Positions 45,441-57,512 of a DNA stretch of 64,000 nt are shown here, one piece after another. The notes under the pieces were generated by a model. It did no database searches and was not told the origin of the DNA. It worked only from the letters and a program-made list of their open reading frames with translations. This DNA is from Doris montereyensis (lineage: Eukaryota; Mollusca; Gastropoda; Nudibranchia; Dorididae), in the NCBI GenBank assembly GCA_037039925.1, contig JAXRKP010001281.1, forward strand, positions 43,501 to 107,500. The letters run 5' to 3'. A program made the position numbers and the translations under genes. Numbering within the stretch: position 1 is the first letter of the stretch; each line of letters starts with the position of its first letter.

Positions 45441-46510
45441 TATTCCCAACTGTTTATCATTATTATTCAAATCACTATTATCATTATCAAAGGCTACGAT
45501 AGATAAGGTTTCCAGAGACAGCCATCGCTGAAACACAAGAAGCTTTTATCCCACAATTTCCTGTTACATGTACTGATGTTAGTATTAAATCACTTAAGAT
45601 GCTTTGGATCTCCCAAAGTTAAAGTATAATAAAAACTACAGTTTTAATATGGACGGTTCAAAACCAATCTAAAACATCAACATCTAGTTACATTCTTAAA
45701 ATGGTTAACTCATAGAACAAGGTCCACACAAGAAGAATGGCATGGGTGGTTTAGAACATTTGTAACTTTTCTATTTCGTTATTATTTTCTCTTCATTTTT
45801 TTCTTAAAGAGATTAAATTTTATATTGGCACCAATAAAAATTGGTTATGGTCGATTAGTTTGTCTGTGGGGATTCATGAGCGAATGAATGTGAAATTGAG
45901 AAGCTAAAAATCTTAACCAGGTGGAGACACCATTCACACAATACACTAATCCATCTTCTTAAACAGCATGGTTGCGAATAATCATTTCGTTCTTATGTCA
46001 AATTAGTTTTCTTTCAGATGTAAGTGTAAAATTTTAATATTTATGTAGATCTATCTATATTTCTTCTTTCTTATGACTTTTATTCAGGGGGAAAACCCCC
46101 ATGTAAATGATTCCTCGGGGTGCTTTTTAAATAGGTTCTTTCGTAATCAGGGGGAGATCCCCAATTTAGATAACTACCCCCCCTCCCCAGCAACTTTTTA
46201 TTTTCTCTGGGCTTTCACGTAATCGAAAGGAGGGAGAAGGGATTTTAGATCTACCTATGTAGTCAACCATTCCTTGAATTACCACCACATAATTGTTATG
46301 GCCTTTTAGCTAGAATTTAGGTTCAAGATCTAGTGTAACCAGTATGAAGCAGTTAGGCAGTGCCTAATGGACTCAAACAAAGTGATTATTCGTAATAATG
46401 ATGAATACCTGAGACAGAAAAAATGCTATTCATTCATTAGTATCAGATGTGTTGCCAAGAAGATCTGGCGATTACAGGCACATACAAATACATGAACTCT
46501 GTCTAGATTA
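45441..46510. other. Spacer with a GGGGG...CCCCC duplicate
   Basis: Unique AT-rich DNA. At 46,085-46,190 two related segments each contain an inverted CAGGGGGAAAACCCCC or CAGGGGGAGATCCCC motif. No gene seen. Confidence 0.45.
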
Positions 46511-46514
46511 TCTG

Positions 46515-46518
46515 GGAG

Positions 46519-46577
<59 letters not shown>

Positions 46578-46735
46578 ACTTTGTGCAGATTATTTGAGAT
46601 TGAGGAAGAGAGAGAGGAGAGAGAGAGGGAGAGAGAGGAGAGAGAAGGAGAGAAGAGAGAGAGAGATCTGGGATTGTGTGAGATGGAGAGAGAGAGGAGA
46701 GAGATCTTGGAGGGGGAGGGATGGGAGGGAGGGAT
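46515..46735. repeat. GA-rich simple-sequence region
   Basis: Two GA blocks around a short unique stretch (GATGAACTTTGTGCAGATTA), then GGGAGGGATGGGAGGGAGGG at about 46,712. Confidence 0.9.
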
Positions 46736-48060
46736 TATAGAGATCTGTATATATATCAAAGGCAAGTCACTTCTAGATATAATGGTGAATCTTTCCCATC
46801 CACCTTTTTCACCTGTAATTTTTCACATCCAGGGAGAAATAGTTAAAAGGTCAAATAATAACAAAATAAAATCATTATTAGATATATAGATTTCTAGACC
46901 TAGAATCTAAATGTTAATTATCATGAATTACTCATTACAAACATACAAAGTCTATTCCTAATTTAACTGGGATCATGCTCAGAAACATGAACTTTGATCT
47001 CAGAACGGAAAGTGGCAAAGTCATGTCCTTCCATCATTAATAGGGATTTGAATTTAGGGACGATGCTCCTTTCACCACTAAAATTAATGACGGATAGTGG
47101 CCAAGCCTATCCGTCATACTTTGCAGATTATCTGGCCATGCTCAAATGTGTTTGTACACTAACTTATAACTACACTGACTAATAATAATGGCTGTCATTA
47201 TTCGGACCCGTGTCCCAATAGTGTGGGTTTTAAACGGACCCGAGGTTTTTATTGGGACACACAGATCTAGAATCTATGTCCAAAAATATAATTTTGAGAG
47301 AATTGAAGTTGGAGACACGTAATTTCAGTTTCAATCGTAAATAAGCAAGGCCATCTTGGATGGACCTTGAGCGGAATTGACTTCTGTTTCTAGCGGTCAA
47401 ATTTCGTTCCAGAAAAAAAGTAAACGGAAACCTTTCATACCTTCCGGTGAACTCATTTTCGGGAGCATGGGTCGTTTCCATTTTATTACCCATTTTAAGT
47501 ATTTTTTAATAGGTAAATATCCCAGTAGGTGCTACACTACGTTATTAATATAATGGAGTAGGCTGCATTCAATCTAATTGGATTTTGGGACATGGGTGGT
47601 TTTTGCACTTAAACAATAGTCTAGATCTAATAATATTGTTCTGCATGCTGTTTTTGTTATTGTTGTTGCAGTCTTTTTACATAAATAGTCCGTGTCCCTA
47701 ATTGCCCAGCATGTTCGTAGGTGGGTGTTTGTTGGGAATTGTTTAAAATTAACCACTTCGAATAATAATGTATTACGAGGTCTTGATCTAGATTAATCTA
47801 GATCTAGATTTTGTTTGTTTGTGTCTTCTATTTTGTTTGCAAGACAAGACACCATTGTTATATTTTCACCTTTGGATATTATAAGGGAAATCCTAAAACA
47901 CAACTATGCTTTCACCTGCAGTGTTTTGTTTATCCTGAGTCTTTGGTAACTGGCACTTAAACTCTGGATGGCAATTTCTAGACTTGAAATCCAAATCACT
48001 TGGAGACTATTGGCTGTCAGCTTCATGTCCAAGGTTGCCATCATCTTTATGACCTATGAC
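46736..48060. other. Spacer, no supported gene
   Basis: Mostly unique. An 11-bp perfect inverted pair (GTGTCCCAATA 47,210-47,220; TATTGGGACAC 47,250-47,260) forms a hairpin, and related GGGACATGGGT and CCGTGTCCC motifs recur at about 47,587 and 47,690. A minus-strand ORF at 47,230-47,493 starts in good context but has no recognised motif. Confidence 0.4.
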
Positions 48061-48099
48061 CCTCTGACTATTGAGTAGATATATCAAGAACAGAGAGGC

Positions 48100-48141
48100 A
48101 AGAGAGAGAGAGAGACAACAGACAGAGGGAGACAGAAAAGA

Positions 48142-48218
<77 letters not shown>

Positions 48219-48221
48219 TGA

Positions 48222-48254
<33 letters not shown>

Positions 48255-48261
48255 TAGGTAA

Positions 48262-48352
<91 letters not shown>
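48100..48352. repeat. (GA)n microsatellite
   Basis: About 250 bp of GA with short interruptions (GTGTGACA at 48,217; GGGGGGTAGGTAAA at 48,248). Confidence 0.97.
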
Positions 48353-48357
<5 letters not shown>

Positions 48358-48553
48358 GCAAACTATATACTGATTTAGCTATTATCTTATCATTCATTCT
48401 GTTTGCAGGTCCAAACCTTCTGAGATAATTTATTTCTAGAGAGTTTTTTAAGAGATCCGTTTTGGTTTGACTTTCTTCTTGTGTGTCTGATCAGGTAGAG
48501 CTTTTTCCCAGGGGAGACAGACTGGATAGAGACAAAACTGAAAGAGAGACAGA
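48353..48553. other. Spacer
   Basis: Unique sequence. No gene seen. Confidence 0.4.
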
Positions 48554-49500
48554 TTATCTACTGTTTAAGGTCCGGGTTTCACTGCTGTAAAGGACAGAAA
48601 TATAATAAACAGTGTTGAAGTTTTTGAGAGAATTCTTGTTTACATAAACTGTCATTCCTAGACAGTTGCAAATAGTCATTGCCTTTTGGCTTAGACAGAC
48701 TGACAGACTCTTAGTCTTAGACTTGGAGTGAATCATCAGTACTACTAGAAAATTGTAGTTTTGAAAGAGTTTTAACTTCTATCACACAGTTTGAAATTTT
48801 GTTTTTCAGTTTCCCCATTCACTAGCACTGTTATTGTTTTCTTTGCATGCATTTTGATCCTCTTTATTTAGTTAATTATTCAAAATGTTCATATTATACT
48901 GTGTTACTTTCTGATTTTCCAAACAGAACTAAATCATCAGCATATGAACGCATTAACACATTTACTGGTCATGAGCATATCTATTTTCTTTATTTTTGGT
49001 GATGCATTTGCAACTAAACAAATAATTATAAATAAAACAGGAGAGGAATACAACCCTGTCTAACTTCTACACATTAAATTGTTTTGATAAGTTTCCAGCT
49101 GCTCTCACTGCACATATTGGTTTATTGTAAAAACCTTTAATGGCTTCTATTAAATGTCGTTCTACATTGAGTTCTTGTAAGGGAATGCTTAATTGTCCCT
49201 CTCACAGTGTGAAATGCCTTTTTCTAAGTCAATTAAACACAGGTGCAAGTGAATGTTTTCCTCAAGTAATTTTTCTATTACTTGTCTAATTATAGATATG
49301 TGGTCTTGTACACTTCTTCCTGATCTAAATCCACACCTGTGCTCTTCAACCGACCCTCTACTCTTTTCCTTAGTCTCATTTTCAGTATCCTGGCATACAT
49401 TTCTCCTGGTACGCTAAGTAGCGATATCCCTCTATAATTTGAGCATTCCATAGTTGACCCTTTCTTACCGTTCACTTTTTCCAGTCGTCTGGCACCTGTT
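48554..49500 (-). pseudogene. LINE reverse transcriptase remnant
   Basis: Minus-strand pieces follow the RT order of a non-LTR retrotransposon: CSNYRGISLLSVPGEMYARI (about 49,440), HLHLCLIDLEKG (about 49,235), YADDLVLFGKSE-like (about 48,940) and ISVLYSSETRTL (about 48,575), the last matching the LLYGSETWTL landmark after RT. Frames change often, so the copy is dead. SLLSVPGKVYARIL-type RTs occur in RTE-, CR1- and I-related clades; I cannot choose. It is distinct from the L1/Tx1-like LINE at 39-41 kb. Confidence 0.78.
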
Positions 49501-49661
49501 CCAAAATCACAGTCCGTGTTCGTTTCAATGTTCGTCGTTGAAGGTCAAGCTGGGTATATTACATTTATTTCTCTGAATCAGTTAGGTTTGGATAAGCAGG
49601 GGATTGGTCCCTGTACCTTAGGTAGATGGTGGGGTTGCCACCTTGAGGCCCCTACCAGGCC
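49501..49661. other. Spacer
   Basis: Upstream side of the minus-strand LINE remnant. No domain recognised. Confidence 0.35.
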
Positions 49662-49799
49662 TTGTTATTTTCGGTCAGGTTAACTCCCTTAGCCTTTGGT
49701 CATTCAAGACCGGCATGCAAGGCAGCAGGTTGTTATTTTCTATCAGCGTTAACTCCCTTAGCCTTTGGTCGGCCAAGACTCGCCTGCAATGCAGCAGGA
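49662..49799. repeat. 68-bp tandem duplication
   Basis: Two copies starting TTGTTATTTTC and containing GTTAACTCCCTTAGCCTTTG and ending GCAGCAGG, about 85% alike by eye. Two frames stay open through both but lack any motif. Confidence 0.88.
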
Positions 49800-50237
49800 G
49801 ACTCACAAGGACGGCATCATCTACTCCCCGTACATGTGCTTATCTGTCAACTGCCCGGCAGTTTGATATACGGCCTCGAAAAGGGCAATCACTTTAACAA
49901 GCTTCGAGCTTGGTTTAAATAATCCCGATCAACACATCAATGTTAAAAAACGGAGGTCAAAATTGTTACGTTTAGTAAACAGACGGGTTTGTAGATTTAC
50001 TTACGATGCGAGTAACATTGACACAAAGTTAACCAGACATTATGAAGACCGAATCAAGGCTAGATCTATATGTAGAGCACCTATTTTTATGAAAAGTCAG
50101 ATTAAGATGTAAGTGCGAAGAGAATCACAACTGACGACCGAATACAAGACAGAATGAGGACAGAAAGGGGTGTAGACCAGACTGATACAGATGCATGACA
50201 AGTAATTGTGTGATAGATTCAGAAGTGGTAGGAAAAA
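49800..50237. other. Spacer, no gene recognised
   Basis: Less AT-rich than its surroundings, with broken short frames. It may be remnant transposon DNA. Confidence 0.35.
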
Positions 50238-50486
50238 GTGGGTCAGGTAGAGAAAGGTTTATGTTGGGAGGAAGACATATCGAGCACGGAAGTAATTCCT
50301 AATCGTGTAACAAAACAACACTTGAAAGAACGTACAAAAGTGACTGTCGTCGAATCTTACAGAGCGAGAAGGCTTGAAGCTGAGTTGGCGCGCACAGTTA
50401 TTTTTAGATTTGATCCCAGCGAGGACGAAAACAGCCCAGTTGAAACGTCTATAATACGATCTTTGGTGTCTACTTTGTGCCCTTAA
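50238..50486 (+). CDS. Orphan ORF tail, unidentified
   Basis: An open frame of 82 codons ending in TAA at 50,484-50,486, directly where the 41-bp array starts. Composition is that of a normal charged protein (EVIPNRVTKQHLKERTKV; YRARRLEAELARTVIFRFD). There is no ATG at the 5' end; the frame opens at GTG, so it would be the last exon of a gene or a transposon fragment. No family recognised. Confidence 0.25.
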   Translation: MGQVEKGLCWEEDISSTEVIPNRVTKQHLKERTKVTVVESYRARRLEAELARTVIFRFDPSEDENSPVETSIIRSLVSTLCP

Positions 50487-51223
50487 GTAAAGTAAGTCAT
50501 ACACAGGTGGAGTGTAATATTTAAGTGGAGTCCCATTACACAGGTTTAAGTAAAGTAAGTCCCATACACAGGGTGGAGTGTAGGCCTAATATTTAAGTAA
50601 AGTAAGTCCCATACACAGGGTGGAGTGTAATATTTAAAAGTAAGTCCCATACACAGGGTGGAGTGTATTTAAGTAAAGTAAGTCCCATACACAGGGTGAG
50701 TAATATTTAAGTAAAGTAAGTCCCATACACAGGGTGGAGTAATATTTAAGTAAAGTAAGTCCCATACACAGGGTGGAGTGTAATATTTAAATAAAGTAAG
50801 TCCCATACACAGGGTGGAGTGTAATATTTAAAAAAGTAAGTCCCATACACAGGGTGGAGTGTAATATTTAAGTAAAGTAAGTTCCATACACAGGGTGGAG
50901 TGTAATATTTAAATAAAGTAAGTCCCCTATACATATTTAAATAAAGTAAGTCCCAGGGTGGAGTAATATTTAAATAAAGTAAGTCCCATACACAAGGTGG
51001 AGTGTAATATTTAAATAAAGTAAGTCCCATACACAGTGGGTGGAGTGTAATATTTAAGTAAAGTAAGTCCCATACACAGGGTGGAGTGTACTATTTAAAT
51101 AAAGTAAGTCCCATACACAGGGTGGAGTGTAGGCCTAATATTTAAATAAAGTAAGTCCCATACACAGGGTGGAGTGTAATATTTAAGTAAAGTAAGTCCC
51201 ATACACAGGGTGGAGTGTAAGAT
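50487..51223. repeat. 41-bp minisatellite, about 18 copies
   Basis: The unit is AGTAAAGTAAGTCCCATACA, CAGGGTGGAGTGTAATATTTA. Two units carry GTAGGCCTAATA. Some units are shortened. Each unit contains ATTTAAGT or ATTTAAAT with a TTAA that can serve as an insertion target. Confidence 0.95.
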
Positions 51224-51227
51224 TTAA

Positions 51228-52248
51228 AGGAGGGGGGAGGGGGAGGGGTTCTGGGAATGCCATGTTTGCCGAAAATGGTACAAATTATGTAGTCTATCAT
51301 ATTAGTTGATAGAGCAGTTCATTCCTGTCATATAAGAAGCTCAGTATCGATTCTTTTGAATTTATAGGAATGTTTTAGAAACGATACAGGCCTATCTTTC
51401 CAACACAGCTATTATACAATAAAAGCCAGAAATATTATCTAAAGTATAGCAAGTTGATAATCATTTCGATTGTCACAATAAATACTACCCAAAACAATCT
51501 TATTTGAGGATCTTTTAGGAATATTGCCTTAGATCGGCCGGAAAATACGGAATATATTCTCAAAATGCGTATCAAAATGTGTTCGTGCACTTGAAACGGT
51601 GTCAATAAGAAGTAGTTGAGGGCCTCTCAAGGTTTTAGGATGCTACAATCATCCTACTCTTTTCTTAGGTTTATGGGAGAAAAATGTATTCAAATAACAG
51701 AAAATAAGAGAAAATTTAGATTTTCTCAAAATGTCCTTTTTTGTTCATTATTTCCTATCTACTTTTTTATTTCTCAACACATCTTCCTGAAATTTGGTGT
51801 GGATGATGAGTGGGGAAAACAAAGAAATGATCAGATGTTTTTTTGCTATGTAATATAGTTTTGGAAAAATGGAATGTTTTGTACAATATTTTTGTATATT
51901 TTTGGTTGTTCTCATATGCTATTTTCAAAAAATCATAAAATCATAACTTACAAATGAAACAAAAATCCGATCTAGGTACATTTAGATATTGTATTAAGTA
52001 AGGTGTGTGCCAAGTTTGAAAGAAATTTGTTTGAAATATGAAAAGAGCCTTTCAATATTAAAGTTGGTGAAATTTGGGATCAAAATCCAAGATGGCCGCC
52101 GTTTCCATAGCAACCGGAAGCGTCAGGAAAAAACCAATGACATACTCGGTATGCCATGCCCATAACCCATATACATAAGTTGAATTGATAAGAAGAAACG
52201 GGAAAATTTTCACTCCAGGAACCCCCCCCCCCCCCTCTGCCCCCTCCC
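51228..52248. mobile_element. TTAA-flanked MITE, 1.0 kb, G-rich inverted ends
   Basis: TTAA at 51,224-51,227 and 52,249-52,252 flank the element. The left end is AGGAGGGGGGAGGGGGAGG then GGTTCTGGGA; the right end, reverse-complemented, is GGGAGGGGGCAGAGGGGG then GGTTCCTGGAG. Sequence on both sides is the 41-bp array, so it was inserted into one unit. The interior is AT-rich without a transposase ORF and carries AATCCAAGATGGCCGCCG at 52,084. The TTAA duplication fits piggyBac or Kolobok; which one is undetermined. Confidence 0.75.
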
Positions 52249-52290
52249 TTAAGTAAAGTAACTCCGATACACAGGGTGGAGCGTAGGATT
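52249..52290. repeat. Lone 41-bp unit beyond the MITE
   Basis: TTAAGTAAAGTAACTCCGATA and CACAGGGTGGAGCGTAGG are a diverged unit of the array at 50,487, cut off by the MITE. Confidence 0.9.
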
Positions 52291-52334
52291 ACCACGAGTA
52301 GAAACCCAACTCTTTTAGGCGTACGGCATAATAA

Positions 52335-52365
52335 TAGTGTAGTGGTTTGCCATAGCTGTCGACGT
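52335..52365. repeat. Diverged 58-bp-family unit left of the 18-bp array
   Basis: AGTGTAGTGGTTTGCCATAG and CTGTCGACGTC match the AGTGTAGTAGTTGCCATGC and CTGTCCACGTC portion of the 58-bp units at 54,460, so related units bracket the 18-bp array. Confidence 0.65.
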
Positions 52366-54467
52366 CCCCTTTACTTTCCACATCACCTTTACTTTCCACG
52401 TTATCTTTACTTTACGTCACCTTTACTTTCCACTCCACCTTTACTTTCCATGTCACCTTTACTTTCCACATTATCTTTACTTTACGTCACCTTTACTTTC
52501 CACTCCACCTTTACTTTCAACGTCCCCTTTACTATCCGTCACCTTTACTTTCCACGTTACCTTTCACACGTCACCTTTACTTTCCACGTCACCTTTACTT
52601 TCCACGTTACCTTTACTTTACGTCACCATTACTTTCCACGCCCCTTTACTTTCCACGACCCTTTACTTTCACATCACCTTTACTTTCCACGTTACCTTTA
52701 CTTTACATCACCTTACTTTCCACGCCATCTTTACTTTCACATCACCATTACTTTCACGCCCCCTTTACTTTCCACGACCCCTTTACTTTCCACGTCACCT
52801 TTACTTTCCACGTTACCTTTACTTTACATCACCTTTACTTTCCACGCCATCTTTACTTTCCACATCACCTTTACTTTCCACGTCACCTTTACTTTCCACA
52901 TCACCTTTACTTTCCACATCCCTTTACTTTTCATGTCACCTTTACTTTACATCACCTTTACTTTCCACATCACCTTTACTTTCCACATCCCTTTACTTTC
53001 CACATCACCTTTACTTTCCACATCACCTTTACTTTCCACATCACCTTTACTTTCCACGTCACCTTTACTTTCCACATCACCTTTACTTTCCACGCCACCT
53101 TTACTTTTCACCTTTACTTTCCACATCACCTTTACTTTTCACCTTTACTTTCCACGTCACCTTTACTTTCCACATCACCTTTACTTTCCACGCCACCTTA
53201 CTTTCCACGTCACCTTTACTTTCCACGTCACCTTTACTTTCACATCACCTTTACTTTCCACGTCACCTTTACTTTACGTCACCTTTACTTTCCACGCCAC
53301 CTTTACTTTCCACGTCACCTTTACTTTCTTCACGTTCCATGCCACCTTTACTTTACCCACGTCACCTTTACTTTCCACGCCACCTTTACTTTCCACGTCC
53401 CTTTACTTTCCACGTCCCTTTACTTTCCACGTTATTACGTCACCTTTACTTTCCACCTTTACTTTCCACGTCCTTTACTTTACGTCACCTTTACTTTCCA
53501 CGTTCTTTACTTTACGTCACCTTTACTTTCCACGAGTCCCCTTTACTTTACGTCACCTTTACTTTCACGTTACCTTTACTTTACATCACCTTTACTTTTT
53601 CCACACCACCTTTACTTTCCACGTTACCTTTACTTTACGTCCACCTTTACTTTCCACGTTACCTTTTACTTTACGTCACCTTTCCACGTCCCCTTTACGT
53701 TCCATTACCTTTACTTTACGTTACCTTTACTTTACGTCACCTTTGCTTTACACTTTACTTTCCACGTCACCTTTACTTTCCACGTCCTCTTTACTTACCA
53801 CGTTACCTTTACTTTCACCTTTACTTTTCACATCACCTTTACTTTCCACGCCACCTTTACTTTCTACGCTTTCCACGCCCCCTTTACTTTCCACATCACC
53901 TTTACTTTCCACGTCCCCCTACTTTCCCCGTTACCTTTACTTTACGTTACCTTTACTTTCCACGTCACCTTTACTTTCCACGCCCCTTTACTTACTTACT
54001 TTATTTTCCACGTCACCTTTACTTTTACCTTTACTTTCCACGTCCCCATTATTTTCCACGTTACCTTTACTTTCCACGTTACCTTTACTTTCCACGTTCA
54101 CCTTTACTTTCCACGTTACCTTTACTTCACGTCACCCTTTACTTTCCACGTTACCTTTACTTTCCACGTCACCTTTGCTTTCCTGTCAATTTTACTTTCC
54201 ACGTTACCTTTACTTTCCACGTTACCTTTACTTTCCACGTCTTTACTTTCCACGTTACCTTTACTTTCCACGTTACCTTTACTTTCGTTACCTTTACTTT
54301 CCACGTTACCTTTACCTTTACTTTCCACAGTACTTTCCACGTCACCTTTACTTTCCATCACCTTCCTTTTCCACAGTACCTTACTTTCCACGTCACCTTT
54401 ACTTTCCTTTACTTTCCACGTCACCTTTACTTTCCACGTTACCTTTACTTTTCCACGTCACATTTAC
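52362..54467. repeat. 18-bp minisatellite, about 115 copies
   Basis: The unit is CCACGTCACCTTTACTTT with CCACATCACC, CCACGTTACC and CCACGCCACC variants. The 18-bp period leaves a very long Ser/Thr/Leu/Tyr/Phe frame open from 52,276 to 54,603, but it slides between frames at many indels and has no non-repeat domain. Confidence 0.96.
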
Positions 54468-55112
54468 TCGCCGAGTATACAGTGTAGTAGTTGCCATCCT
54501 ATTGCTGTCCACGTCACATTTACTCTCGCCGAGTATACAGTGTAGTAGTTGCCATGCTATTGCTGTCCATGTCACATTTACTCTCGCCGAGTATACAGTG
54601 TAGTAGTTGCCATGCTATTGCTGTCCATGTCACATTTACTCTCGCCGAGTATACAGTGTAGTAGTTGCCATGCTATTGCTGTCCATGTCACATTTACTCT
54701 CGCCGAGTATAGAGTGTAGTAGCTGCCATGTTATTGCTGTCCATGTCACATTTACTCTCGCCGAGTATACAGTGTAGTAGTTGCCATGTTATTGCTGTCC
54801 ATGTCACATTTACTCTCGCCGAGTATACAGTGTAGTAGTTGCCATGCTATTGCTGTCCATGTCACATTTACTCTCGCCGAGTATACAGTGTAGTAGTTGC
54901 CATGCTATTGCTGTCCATGTCACATTTACTCTCGCCGAGTATACAGTGTAGTAGTTGCCATGCTATTGCTGTCCACGTCACATTTACTCTCGCCGAGTAT
55001 ACAGTGTAGTAGTTGCCATGTTATTGCTGTCCATGTCACATTTACTCTCGCCGAGTATACAGTGTAGTAGTTGCCATGTTATTGCTGTCCATGTCACATT
55101 TACTCGCCGAGT
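54460..55112. repeat. 58-bp minisatellite, 11 copies
   Basis: The unit contains CATTTACTCTCGCCGAGTAT, ACAGTGTAGTAGTTGCCATG and CTATTGCTGTCCATGTCA. Copies are nearly identical (CCACGTCA versus CCATGTCA; GCTATT versus GTTATT). Confidence 0.96.
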
Positions 55113-55139
55113 ATTGAACAAACATAGTTACCCATTTCG

Positions 55140-55245
55140 TTCTGGGTTGACAGGAGTGGCAAGAAAATTCGTCCAGATTGAGAATCGAACTGGGGCCTCC
55201 TGTGTAGCAGTCAGACGTTTTACTCACTGAGCTACCGGTGACTCT
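55140..55245 (-). mobile_element. tRNA-like SINE head or tRNA pseudogene
   Basis: On the minus strand TAGCTCAGTGAGTAA (A box) is followed about 35 bp later by CCCAGTTCGATTCTC (B box). Acceptor-stem arms do not pair, so a functional tRNA is unlikely. It differs from SINE-A and SINE-B. Confidence 0.5.
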
Positions 55246-55780
55246 AGAACAATGAGAACAATAAATATAGAATGTGTTAAGGGCGGACTGCATAAACTTA
55301 ACATTCCCCCCTCCCCCCTCCAAAAAAGAAAAGGGAAAAAAGGAAACAAGGAAATCAAATCTAAGGACAACACTAACTTCTTATAAAAATAATCTGCCAT
55401 TTCTTTCAAGCGTGAAAAATCTGAAAACCAAGAACTGAAATTTGAATTTGTTTTTTGTTCGTGTTTAATCGACTGTGTCTAACTTTGCAAGTTGGCATCT
55501 ACGTATAGGTGGACAAGCATGAGTAACGTTAACAATACTTTTTATAATTATGCCTCTTCAACACACATTGCAGCGGATAATTTGAAATGTGAAATATGAA
55601 ATATGGAATGTATTAAGGACTCGATAGAACAAGTAGGACACATTTTATTTACCGAATGTGCTATGGATGCCTCACACGGGGGGGAAAGGACTGGAAAAAT
55701 ACACAATAAGGAGGACTGTACTGAAGCGAGATAAAAACACGCCCACAAAGCAAACAGAGATCGTAGAGGGGTAGTATATG
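55246..55780. other. Spacer, no gene seen
   Basis: Unique sequence with a short C-rich patch at about 55,305-55,319. Confidence 0.45.
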
Positions 55781-55784
55781 TATA

Positions 55785-57150
55785 TATCTGTATGTGTGTG
55801 TGTGTATGTGTGTATGTGTGTGTGTATGTGTGTGTATGTGTGTGTGTATGTGTGTGTATGTGTGTGTATGTGTGTGTATGTGTGTGTATGTGTGTATGTG
55901 TGTGTATGTGTGTGTATGTGTGTGTATGTATGTGTATGTATGTGTATGTATGTGTATGTGTGTATGAATGTGTATGTGTGTATGTGTTTGTGTGTGTATG
56001 TGTGTATGTGTGTATGTGTATGCGTGTCTGTGTATGTGTGTATGTGTGTATGTGTATGTGTGTACATGTATGTGTGTATGTGTAAGTGTGTACGTGTATG
56101 TGTATGTGTGTATGTGTATGTGTATGTGGGTATGTGTATGTTATATGTGTGTATGTGTGTATGTGTGTGTGCGTGTGTATGCAAGTGTGTGTATGTGTGT
56201 ATGTGTATGTGTGTATGTGTATGTGTATGTGTGTGTATGTGTGTATGTGTGTATGTGTGTATGTGTATGTTTAGTTGTGTGTGACTGTCTGTTTTGTCTC
56301 ACTGTCTGTCGATGTATGTGTGTGTATGTGTGTGTGTGTGTGCATGGGTGTATTTATGTGTGAGAGTCTGTTTGTCTCACTGTCTGTCGATGTATGTGTG
56401 TGTATGTGTGTGTGTGCATGGGTGTATTTATGTGTGAGAGTCTGTTTGTCTCACTGTCTGTCGATGCACGTGTGTGTGTATTTGTGTGTGTATGGGTGTA
56501 GTTGTGTGTTAGTGTCTGTTTGTCTCACTGTCTGTCTATGCATGTGTGTGTGTGTGTGTGCGTGTCTGGGTGTAGTTGTGTGTGAGTATATGGGTGTAGT
56601 TGTGTGTGTGTATGGGTGTAGTTGTTTGTGAGTGTGTGTCTGTTGCACTGTCTGTCCATGTATGTGTGTATGTGTCTGTGTATGCGTGTAGTTGTGTGTG
56701 AGTGTGTGTCTGTCTCACTGTCTGTCCATTTATATGTGTGTATGTGTGTATGGGTGTAGTTGTATGTGAGTATATGTCTGTCTCACTGTCTGTCTATGTA
56801 TGTGTGTATGTATATGTGTGTGTGTGTGTGTGTGCATGGGTGTAGTTGTGTGTGAGTGTATGTCTGTTTCACTGTCTGTCTATGTATGTGTGTGTATGTG
56901 TGTGTGTGTGTGCATGGGTGTACTTGTGTATGAGTGTATGTCTGTCTCACTGTCTGTCCATGTATGTGTGTATGTATATGTGTGTGTGTGTGTGTGTGCA
57001 TGGGTGTGCGTGGGTGTAGTTGTGTGTGAGTGTATGTCTGTTTCACTGTATGTCCATGTATGTATGTGTATTTGTGTGTGTGCATGGGTGTAGATGTGTG
57101 TGAGTGTATGTCTGTCTCACTGTCTTTCCATGTATGTGTATTTGCACATA
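55785..57150. repeat. TG/TATG-rich satellite-like region
   Basis: TGTATGTGTG-type DNA throughout. From about 56,275 it is organised in longer units of roughly 80-115 bp with GTCTCACTGTCTGTC and ATGGGTGTAGTTGTGTG. Cys/Val-rich frames are artefacts. Confidence 0.95.
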
Positions 57151-57512
57151 GGCGTGTGCTTTTGGGTGTTTGTATATGTGAGTGTAGGTTCAGTTGGCAT
57201 TCAATCTTATGCTTGACTCAAGACTCACAGTACAACCGCATTTGTTCACCACCTCCCACTCAAAAGATATGCGGTCACAGGGTAACACTGTCAAGTTTTC
57301 TGAGAGTTGTTTTGGTGGTGCAAAGTGCAGGTAGCGAACTCAACACCACGAAGACTTGGATTCGAGGACTGGTTGGTGGTTTGCGTGGAACGTGGGGGTG
57401 GGGGGGGGGGGAGGATTGGAATTGGACGAGATTTGCGTGCCATACACTAGGCATGTCTAAAGTCCGGTCCGGTGGCCAATTGCAGACCGAAATCATATTG
57501 CCACCTGCCCGC
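57151..57512. other. Spacer, no gene seen
   Basis: Unique sequence with a G-run at about 57,393-57,412. Frames lack motifs. Confidence 0.4.

Noticed and set aside
47230..47493. Minus-strand ORF starting MGNKMETTHAPENEFTG with a donor-like GTATGA after it
   Set aside because: No recognised motif, no supporting second exon, and it lies in a region with inverted-motif repeats.
52276..54603. A 775-codon open frame rich in Ser, Thr, Leu, Tyr and Phe
   Set aside because: It is the 18-bp array read in frame. It drifts through three frames at indels, overlaps a second long frame, and has no non-repeat domain.
55778..57093. Cys/Val-rich and His/Thr-rich ORFs
   Set aside because: They are translations of TATG/TG repeats on either strand.
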